From contig JALNWK010000047.1 in assembly GCA_023230925.1 (NCBI GenBank), forward strand, positions 1-22,240: a DNA stretch of 22,240 bases. The letters are read 5' to 3'. Within the stretch, counting starts at the first letter, position 1; each line of letters starts with the position of its first letter. Below are positions 16,464 to 22,240 of this stretch, in pieces. A program made the translations under genes and the position numbers. The DNA comes from Limnochordia bacterium (GTDB lineage Bacteria > Bacillota > Limnochordia > DUMW01). The notes under the pieces were generated by a model. The model had not been told where the DNA came from and did not search any database. It saw only the letters and a list, made by a program, of their open reading frames with translations.

Positions 16464-17474
16464 TCACTTTGAGATAATTGACCGATGTGAGCCTCGTAAA
16501 ATTAGCTCAGATGGTACCAGTACTTTCCCTATTGAGGCTTGGCCATCTAATGCATTCATGATTGCGTGGACAGCATTTTGAGCCAACAGCTCTTTATTGG
16601 GCTCCACTGTTGTAAGCTTCGGCCTTACACAAGTCGCCCAGAATATATTGTCAAATCCTGTTACTGTAATATCAGTTGGGACTCTAATACCGTTGGCATC
16701 CAATACGTTTAGCGCTCCGATGGCTACATAATCACTGACAGCTACGATAGCCGTACACCATTGAAGTAATCCGCCTGCTATTCGGTCTTCCAAGACATTT
16801 GCCGCGGTATATTGGTATCCAGTCAATTCCACTTCCAATCGGACATCATTGTTTAGAGCGAAAGCATTTCTTAGTCCCCTTAGTTTGACTTCAGTTGGAT
16901 GACTTCCTTCCTTTCCACCGAGAAATAAGACGTTGCGATGCCCAAGCTGAAGTAACTGCTTCCCGAGGGTGTACATGCCCTGCTCTTCTTCGGCACAGAT
17001 ACTCATCACCTTGGTTCCAGGTAATTCCTGGCCAATCAGGACCACTGGCACCATCTTTGCTGTCGATGTAATATGCTCTACATCGTCCAGCTCCTCATGG
17101 TGAGCGATGAAAATAATGGCATCTACCCGCCGGTCCAACAATAATTGCACTGCGTCCCTCTCATTTTCGGCCACACTTGTGTTTTGTAACAATAGCTGTA
17201 GCGAACTGCCAGCGGTAACCAACTGTATTTGCTCAATCATTTCGACAAAATATGGGTTCTTAAGGTCAGTACAGACAACGCCTATGGTGGAAGTGCTCTG
17301 TAAGGCTAAGCTTCTTGCCACATGGTTAGGGGAATAACCTAGGTCTTTCATCGCCTTTAATACACGTTGACGCGTTTTCTTCCCAACTGGATAGTTGCCG
17401 TTAATCACCCGTGAGACGGTAGCTATGGACACACCTCCTTCACGGGCTATGTCGTAGATTGTGGGTCGTATAAT
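16464..17474 (-). CDS. LacI-family transcriptional regulator with apparent ATT start
   Basis: Proteins of this family bind operator DNA as dimers and release it, or tighten, on binding a sugar. The first ordinary start (GTG 17432) would cut off the first half of the helix-turn-helix. The frame stays open upstream and encodes TIYDIAREGGVSIATVSRV, a complete LacI DNA-binding element. Between the upstream in-frame TAA and 17432 there is no ATG, GTG or TTG. ATT at 17474, 9 nt after GGAGG, is the best start and gives 336 residues, the usual family length. The hinge helix (YSPNHVARSL) and the periplasmic-binding-protein-like effector domain (about 60-336) are intact. The gene lies between the GH-D hydrolase and SBP1, so control of this locus in response to a sugar is likely. 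Confidence 0.85.
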   Translation of the reverse strand: MIRPTIYDIAREGGVSIATVSRVINGNYPVGKKTRQRVLKAMKDLGYSPNHVARSLALQSTSTIGVVCTDLKNPYFVEMIEQIQLVTAGSSLQLLLQNTSVAENERDAVQLLLDRRVDAIIFIAHHEELDDVEHITSTAKMVPVVLIGQELPGTKVMSICAEEEQGMYTLGKQLLQLGHRNVLFLGGKEGSHPTEVKLRGLRNAFALNNDVRLEVELTGYQYTAANVLEDRIAGGLLQWCTAIVAVSDYVAIGALNVLDANGIRVPTDITVTGFDNIFWATCVRPKLTTVEPNKELLAQNAVHAIMNALDGQASIGKVLVPSELILRGSHRSIISK

Positions 17475-17514
17475 AGTTGCCCCCCTCCACCAAGATTAGT
17501 TCCGATACCCGCAA

Positions 17515-17564
17515 GAACATCATGTATTTGATGTTCCACTTCCAGTTCTTCAATAGACTCTATT
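17515..17564. promoter_or_regulatory. Two palindromes upstream of the LacI-family regulator
   Basis: GAACATCA/TGATGTTC (17515-17536, 6-nt spacer) and AATAGACTCTATT (17552-17564) are perfect inverted repeats in the 131-nt gap before the regulator's start. Neither has the central CG of typical LacI operators. They may be sites for another regulator or hairpins in the leader. Confidence 0.35.
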
Positions 17565-17605
17565 AAGGTTTTTGTGCAGCCATTGCGTTCCCAACTAGAT
17601 CAATA

Positions 17606-20152
17606 TTATCGTCTTTCAAACTTAAACAACTTCGACTGACCTTGGGCAAGGGTAGTTTCAAGAACACCAAGGGCTTCCCCCCTTTCACCGGTCCACAGAT
17701 CCGTAACATGATAGGTGTCCTCATCACTCAGTCCTATACGGGCTAAGTCTATACTCTTCTGGCAAGGAGTCGTGCCCCTGAGATTAAAAGCTGCAAGGTA
17801 TGCGACGTCGTCGCTATGACAAACAAAAGTATCCGCTGCTTCGGAGCCGGTGTTTCCTTCCACAGGGCGAAAGACTCGGCCTCGGGCAGCTAGTTCATTG
17901 ATCCTTCGGTTAGTAAGCAGAAGTCTCATGTACTCCTGGGCAACTTGACTTCGTACATCGTCGGAGTTTAGGAAAACCGTACCGGAGATCAACGCGGAGT
18001 TCACCCGGGTCTGGGCTACGATAAGTGAACCACCCTTCTCCAAAGTCATATAATCAGGATCTGTGTATGGATATATAGTCCCATGCTGCCACCAACCGTA
18101 GGTTAGGTTATTCAACTGATATTCGGTGAGTGCTAGGGTGCCATCAACATCACAGGAGATCCTGCGGCTATGCGCGTATTGGCTGGGAAAGAGGGGCGAA
18201 ATCGACGCACTAATAAACATCGTCCCAGCTAATTGCTGCACAACATAGGACATACCCTGATTGTACGCTTGAATGCCCGTTTGCACAAGGGGATCAAAAT
18301 GAACTCCCTCCAACGCTCCATGGGAGAGAAAGTCCAGCTTAATATACTGAAAACCAAGGTCTTTGAAACGCCCGATGAAGTGATCAATTCGTTGTTTGGT
18401 TACAGGATGCGTGGGATCAAGTGCATAGGCCCCGTCTAACGTCGGCAGCATATTTCCTTCGTGGTCTTTAAGTACAATATCTTTGTATCTTGCTCGGTAA
18501 TTTGTCCCTTCGACAAATTGGTTCATGTTGGTTCCCCAATAGACGAAGGGGGCCCAATAAATCCCCGGCCTTTGGCCGTTTTGCTTGATGAAAGCCACCA
18601 GTTCCACCAACTCTGTATCGGACAGATTATCCCAGTACGAGTCTAGGTTGATATATACATTCCCCTCATTACTGAACAAGGACAAATGCTCCTTGAAAAA
18701 GGTTGACGTTTGCATAATCGTCTTTAGTGTAACATCGTCTTTTAGTGCACCCCAACTGTTCCACCCGAAGGGCACTTGATCTGGTACATCAGGTCTAAAA
18801 TCCAGTGGTGGGCTCATGGCTCCATTGGCCCAGCCGTATTCTTCCAATCCCGAACGATAGTCTTCATAGAATCCAATGAACACCAGCGGCGATGCTACCT
18901 TCTCCCCCTTGATGATTCCATGAGCAAGTGTATCGTGGGTCGAAGTAGGTGAGGTGAAACCACCATAGACCTCAAATTGATCTAGCCGCTGGTTTGAACC
19001 TGCCCAGTAAATGCCGGTTTTCCACGTATCATGGGTCACTGAACCCACAACTAACCCAACCCTGCTTTCGTTATCGTAAATAGCCGTTACTTCCGAGCTA
19101 ACATACAGTTCATTATTGAAGGGAGTGTTTATTGAGCAAGCCTGATATCTCGACCACTTGTCGTTATCGAAGGGAACCACAAGGACTCGGTTATCACCAT
19201 ATTCACCAATATCTACACCACCTCTGTTCTGCACCATCATCGGAGAAAGGTGATTTGTGGCAAGAGGAAAAACATCGGTACTAACCAGGTCAACTTGAGT
19301 AAAAAAGCATGGTAGGTCTTCGTATATGTAATAAGACTGAACCATTGTCGGCAGGCCCGTCCGCTCACTGATCACGGAAACCTTCATGCCATCCCCAAAG
19401 ATTTCGTTGTTAACGGAACCGAAGGAAAAATGACGTTGCGTATAGTCCTTTGAGGTAATGTATTGCCCGTTCGGCTGATTTTCCAATCTGGCTCTGCTGA
19501 AAGCACCAGTCACAACCGGTTGATCGTTCCATAAGTATGAAGCAGTGCCATCCTTATGGTAGGAGATCGTTACAACACCGTTGGAAACTAAAAACCCATA
19601 CTCTCGTTCTTGTAAACCCACCCGACCAATTTGGGTCACCGAGATCCGTTCCCCAAGGTCAATAGGCTTCTCCCTGTCTTCTAGGGCCAGATCTTCCATG
19701 GGCGAATCAATCACAATCCGATCTATATCCGGTGCGTACCAGTTCTGATCTGAGAAGGTAATCGTGTTTTCTTCCTGATCAAGATGCAGAACAAGAACCA
19801 GCGTATTAAGGGTCTGCCAGTTGCCGGTACTAGGAAAGTCATACTTTTGCCTAGAACCATTGTTAACCTTTATATATGCCGATCTTGGGTCACCTGAGAT
19901 ATAGTCGATGTGTACTTCATAGTAACCCGGCTTAGGAACTCTAATCCCGCAAAACTGCAGACTACTCCCCTGATAGAGGTCTCCCACCTTCCAACCTCCT
20001 GAACAGTTGGCGCAAGGAACAATGCGGGCTCTACCAGTCAGGATGTTACCCGAAGCCTCCCCTTCATAGACTTGTCCCATTGCCCAAGCATTCGCGTCTA
20101 GTCCAAAGATCAAGACCATGACAAGAACAGGTAATACCCATCCTTCACTCAT
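17606..20152 (-). CDS. Secreted clan GH-D hydrolase (alpha-galactosidase-like) with N-terminal CBM35-like module
   Basis: The 848-residue protein has a signal peptide ending near AWA (residue 24). Residues about 27-150 are a CBM6/CBM35-like sandwich: YEGEA, the GGWKVGDLYQGSSLQF core, and the closing PDIDRIVID. Residues about 165-440 form a beta-rich domain and about 455-745 the catalytic barrel. GWNSW (463-467) and LDSYW (503-507) mark clan GH-D (GH27/GH36). The nucleophile is probably Asp607 in YIKLDF and the acid/base Asp668 in RRISCDVDG. A C-terminal beta-sandwich ends near 848. Alpha-galactosidase or a related retaining alpha-glycosidase (for example beta-L-arabinopyranosidase) is likely. 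The ATG lies 5 nt after a G-run. It follows SBP2 by 97 nt across a hairpin and precedes the LacI-family gene, so the three probably form one unit. Confidence 0.82.
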   Translation of the reverse strand: MSEGWVLPVLVMVLIFGLDANAWAMGQVYEGEASGNILTGRARIVPCANCSGGWKVGDLYQGSSLQFCGIRVPKPGYYEVHIDYISGDPRSAYIKVNNGSRQKYDFPSTGNWQTLNTLVLVLHLDQEENTITFSDQNWYAPDIDRIVIDSPMEDLALEDREKPIDLGERISVTQIGRVGLQEREYGFLVSNGVVTISYHKDGTASYLWNDQPVVTGAFSRARLENQPNGQYITSKDYTQRHFSFGSVNNEIFGDGMKVSVISERTGLPTMVQSYYIYEDLPCFFTQVDLVSTDVFPLATNHLSPMMVQNRGGVDIGEYGDNRVLVVPFDNDKWSRYQACSINTPFNNELYVSSEVTAIYDNESRVGLVVGSVTHDTWKTGIYWAGSNQRLDQFEVYGGFTSPTSTHDTLAHGIIKGEKVASPLVFIGFYEDYRSGLEEYGWANGAMSPPLDFRPDVPDQVPFGWNSWGALKDDVTLKTIMQTSTFFKEHLSLFSNEGNVYINLDSYWDNLSDTELVELVAFIKQNGQRPGIYWAPFVYWGTNMNQFVEGTNYRARYKDIVLKDHEGNMLPTLDGAYALDPTHPVTKQRIDHFIGRFKDLGFQYIKLDFLSHGALEGVHFDPLVQTGIQAYNQGMSYVVQQLAGTMFISASISPLFPSQYAHSRRISCDVDGTLALTEYQLNNLTYGWWQHGTIYPYTDPDYMTLEKGGSLIVAQTRVNSALISGTVFLNSDDVRSQVAQEYMRLLLTNRRINELAARGRVFRPVEGNTGSEAADTFVCHSDDVAYLAAFNLRGTTPCQKSIDLARIGLSDEDTYHVTDLWTGERGEALGVLETTLAQGQSKLFKFERR

Positions 20153-20201
20153 TCTATCCCCCCTGTTCGAAACGCGGAAGTCATTTAACTAGGTATTCTG
20201 T

Positions 20202-20239
20202 GGGACCACAATGCATCAGAAGCGACGCCATGTGGTCCC
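20202..20239. repeat. Intercistronic hairpin after SBP2
   Basis: GGGACCACA (20202-20210) and TGTGGTCCC (20231-20239) form a perfect 9-bp stem with a 20-nt loop, starting 11 nt past the SBP2 stop. No U-tract follows. It is positioned like the hairpin after SBP1. Confidence 0.6.
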
Positions 20240-20249
20240 TATATGCCGA

Positions 20250-21500
20250 TCATGGTTGCAGGATTGACGGTGCCATTCTTTGAATTTGGTCTACCGCCTG
20301 TTCGATAGAACACTCACCTCTAAATGCCTTCTCCAACTCGGGACTCATCATTTCATCCACCAGTTGACTCCAGCGATCCGTAAGAGGAGGCCACTTACCG
20401 GTAGGAGCTGCCTCCATCCAAACATGTCGGTTCTTCGGCGGCAAATCCGGACAAAGAAAATCCTCAGAACTCATAATCGAGAAACGGGAAGGAACTACAG
20501 CACCAAGACGAGTATAGATCCTGTTTCCTTCTGTAACAAGGTACTTGGCAAACTCAGCTGCCTCCTGCGGATGTTCCGTATATGCATAAACGCCATACCA
20601 GGTCGCGCCAAGTAGCGTGGTTCGACCTGCTGGTCCTTTCGGCACATGGGCGACATCCCAGTCAAATCGCACCGCGTCCCGAGCCCACGGCACAGCCCAG
20701 TGTCCATCCCATTTCATCGCGACTTTTCCGGTCTCAAATCCAAAACCATCACCCCAGTTGAAATGGGGTCCACCCATCCAACCCTCATTGAAGGCCGTCA
20801 TCATAAAGTTCAGGCCCTCCAAGGCCTCGGGAGTATTCAGAGTAGCCCTGGTAACCTGGGGATCGGTGATCTCTCCTCCCCACATCCACACCATATTCAT
20901 CCATGAACCCCACCACCAACTCCAATCAAGTCCAAGAGAGACAGTTCGTCCATCGCTATCTTGTGTCGTTAATCGGATCGCGTTCTTTCTAGCCTCCCCC
21001 CAGGTCAGTTCCGCATCAGGTTCCGGTATACCTGCTTCGTTATACATGTCACGATTATAGAACATAACTCGTAATGCTATGTCTCGTGGCAATGCGTATA
21101 AGCCACCATCTAACTCGGCTGCTTCCAGCAGATTCGGAGGGAAGTCTGCCAAATTGAACTCCTCATCGTTCTCAACATACTCGTTCAAATCGAGCAACCA
21201 CCCAGCCTGCTGAAACGGGCGCATGTACCCTTCCGTCCAGACATGAAAGACATCCGGAGCAATACCCCCGGCAATTTCCATGGTAAGCCGATCAAAGTAG
21301 CCATCCGGCACATGTCGTCCAATAACCTCAATGTCCGGGTGAAGGCGGTTAAAGTCGGCAATCACTTGTTCATAGGCAGCCGCCTCTTGAGGGCTTCCCA
21401 TATAGCTATAGGTAATCTGCACCTTGGCACTCGCTACAGGAGTGCAAATAATCGTCACAGCCAACACAGCGAGCAAAAACCATTTTTCTATAGCCTTCAT
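20250..21500 (-). CDS. ABC transporter sugar-binding protein, family 1 (SBP2)
   Basis: The 416-residue protein is a family 1 extracellular solute-binding protein. The signal peptide ends VASA (residue 25). A Cys at 19 does not fit a lipobox, so the mature protein should be free in the periplasm. Family features include FNRLHPDIEVIG, GIAPDVFHVW, the DGGLYALPRD element and FYNRDMYNEAG, then the TEHPQEAAEFAKYLV segment near 320. The ATG has AAGGAAGG 7 nt upstream and overlaps the stop of a tiny upstream frame as ATGA. No permease genes are nearby. The strong promoter at 22075-22103, with an operator-like palindrome, is the most likely driver, through a leader of about 570 nt. The neighbouring alpha-galactosidase-like gene suggests a galactoside-type ligand, by inference only. 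Confidence 0.88.
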   Translation of the reverse strand: MKAIEKWFLLAVLAVTIICTPVASAKVQITYSYMGSPQEAAAYEQVIADFNRLHPDIEVIGRHVPDGYFDRLTMEIAGGIAPDVFHVWTEGYMRPFQQAGWLLDLNEYVENDEEFNLADFPPNLLEAAELDGGLYALPRDIALRVMFYNRDMYNEAGIPEPDAELTWGEARKNAIRLTTQDSDGRTVSLGLDWSWWWGSWMNMVWMWGGEITDPQVTRATLNTPEALEGLNFMMTAFNEGWMGGPHFNWGDGFGFETGKVAMKWDGHWAVPWARDAVRFDWDVAHVPKGPAGRTTLLGATWYGVYAYTEHPQEAAEFAKYLVTEGNRIYTRLGAVVPSRFSIMSSEDFLCPDLPPKNRHVWMEAAPTGKWPPLTDRWSQLVDEMMSPELEKAFRGECSIEQAVDQIQRMAPSILQP

Positions 21501-21523
21501 TCACTGACCTTCCTTTCTAACAT
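21497..21523 (-). CDS. Possible 8-residue coupling ORF
   Basis: ATG at 21523 overlaps the stop of the preceding mini-ORF (TAATG). The frame MLERKVSE ends at a TGA that overlaps the SBP2 ATG (ATGA). It contains the SBP2 Shine-Dalgarno sequence. It may serve only to couple translation. Confidence 0.25.
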   Translation of the reverse strand: MLERKVSE

Positions 21524-21561
21524 TAGTCGGTTTCTTGTCCGTCCGTTGCCTGATCAACCAT
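21523..21561 (-). CDS. Possible 12-residue leader peptide of SBP2
   Basis: ATG at 21561 is preceded, at 5-nt spacing, by AAGAAAGGAGG (21577-21567), the strongest ribosome binding site in the window. The frame reads MVDQATDGQETD and stops. So strong a site before 12 codons suggests a translated leader that couples to, or regulates, SBP2. No similar peptide is known to me. Confidence 0.35.
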   Translation of the reverse strand: MVDQATDGQETD

Positions 21562-21584
21562 GAATGCCTCCTTTCTTCATTTCT

Positions 21585-21609
21585 GGCAAAGGAGCCCCTC
21601 CATGTTGCC
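21585..21609. repeat. Hairpin just upstream of the leader ORF
   Basis: GGCAA/TTGCC (21585-21589, 21605-21609) encloses GGAG/CTCC with a short loop. It lies 8 nt before the strong ribosome binding site of the 12-codon ORF and could affect access to it. Confidence 0.35.
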
Positions 21610-22054
21610 TGAGGATAAATCAGCTATTCATCCATGAAGACCTCATTTAGGTTCCCCTTTGTTGTACCAAATGACTTCCTCTGTACCGTCTTGGCATACC
21701 CTTGATCCAAAGGTAGACCGATTATTCGCACCTGCATACCTCGATTGCCACATGGTAATAGGGAGGTGAACCTTCGCTGAGAATCCGGATCGCTTTCCAC
21801 CTATACGTAGAATTCATAAGCATTCCGGTGAGTCGTCAATGAAATCCATGAGGCTGTTTGCACTAAAGCCTATTTCCCATACCTGCAGTACTATTCGTAT
21901 GACTTATTTCAAAGTACATATAAGCCTGCGAACCGACTACTCTAACCACAATTTAAACCTACAGAAGCGTATATGACAAAATGACAATGAGTGGGCCACG
22001 CCATCTTTGCTTAACACTGCTATTATGTAGTAAATATTTGGTTTCCGTTCATAT
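21610..22054. other. Long 5' leader of the SBP2 transcript
   Basis: This stretch lies between the promoter at 22075-22103 and the leader ORF. No open frame of useful length and no known riboswitch motif were recognised. A weak TTGACG/TATGAA pair at 21813-21841 on the minus strand has only about 15-nt spacing and is a poor second promoter. Confidence 0.4.
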
Positions 22055-22068
22055 AGTAAGCGCTTTCT
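22055..22068. promoter_or_regulatory. LacI/cre-like operator
   Basis: AGTAAGCGCTTTCT has the perfect core palindrome AAGCGCTT (22058-22065) with central CG, as in LacI/GalR-family operators and the related CcpA cre site (TGNAANCGNTNNCA). It covers about +1 to +12 of the promoter just upstream, a position that would give repression. The LacI-family protein encoded at 16464-17474 is the obvious candidate ligand; CcpA is the alternative. Confidence 0.6.
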
Positions 22069-22074
22069 ATTTCC

Positions 22075-22103
22075 ATATTACTGCTTTTTTCCATCGATGT
22101 CAA
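22075..22103 (-). promoter_or_regulatory. Strong sigma-70-type promoter for SBP2 and downstream genes
   Basis: On the minus strand TTGACA (22103-22098), a 17-nt spacer and TAATAT (22080-22075) nearly match consensus. The start site would fall near 22068, on the operator. It is the best promoter in the window. Confidence 0.7.
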
Positions 22104-22240
22104 TAATAGTTTTCCGTTGGTATGAGTCAACGATTCACGGGTACTGGCTCCATCTCCAATTTCTGTAGGTTCAACAGCTGCTAAGCATACCACCTTCGTT
22201 GAGTCTGTGCATTAGGTTCGACATACCCCCCGATGATGTC
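22104..22240. other. Upstream flank, nothing recognised
   Basis: No open frame with a ribosome binding site and no repeat is seen in the 137 nt upstream of the promoter. The neighbouring gene lies outside the window. Confidence 0.4.

Noticed and set aside
1..22240. CRISPR arrays, tRNA or rRNA genes, complete insertion sequences
   Set aside because: Looked for by eye on both strands. No regular short direct repeats with spacers, no tRNA cloverleaf, no rRNA signature and no transposase reading frame were seen.

Overview
The window is about 22 kb of a bacterial chromosome of moderate GC content. Every convincing gene lies on the minus strand, so it reads from high to low coordinates. The likely source is a Firmicute-type bacterium with an outer membrane, such as Limnochordia or a related diderm clade. 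The ribosome binding sites (GGAGG, AGGGGGG) and TTG/GTG starts look Firmicute. One gene, however, is a clear LptD (LPS-assembly outer-membrane barrel) homologue. Both ABC sugar-binding proteins also carry ordinary signal peptides with no lipobox, as expected of free periplasmic proteins. The taxon is an inference; no rRNA or other marker is present.

Layout in transcription order. (1) 22240-20250: a strong promoter with a LacI/cre-like operator at its start site, a leader of about 570 nt carrying two mini-ORFs, then sugar-binding protein SBP2. (2) 20152-17606: a secreted clan GH-D (alpha-galactosidase-like) hydrolase with an N-terminal CBM35-like module. (3) 17474-16464: a LacI-family regulator whose complete helix-turn-helix is reached only from an ATT start codon. 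(4) 16463-15753: about 700 nt without a clear gene, holding a structured element, two candidate promoters and a 14-codon mini-ORF. (5) 15752-6462: SBP1, then a GH123/DUF4091-like hydrolase fused to leucine-rich repeats (LRRs), two LRR lipoproteins, and a second GH123-like protein without LRRs, closed by a good terminator. (6) 6397-6001: the 3' end of a degenerate group II intron, whose last bases supply the -35 box of a promoter. (7) 6000-613: the LptD-like gene, then a third GH123-like LRR protein, this one a lipoprotein. (8) 612-1: no gene.

Taken together this looks like a glycan-use locus. Hydrolases and LRR binding proteins act in the periplasm or at the outer membrane, two solute-binding proteins capture products, and a LacI-type sensor controls expression. 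No ABC permease or ATPase gene is present, so the binding proteins must dock with transporters encoded elsewhere. The most distinctive feature is the paralogous family: three GH123-like enzymes and two lipoproteins share interchangeable LRR modules, next to an LptD homologue with an internal triplication. Several gene junctions carry long hairpins without U-tracts, suggesting control between cistrons by RNA processing or attenuation.
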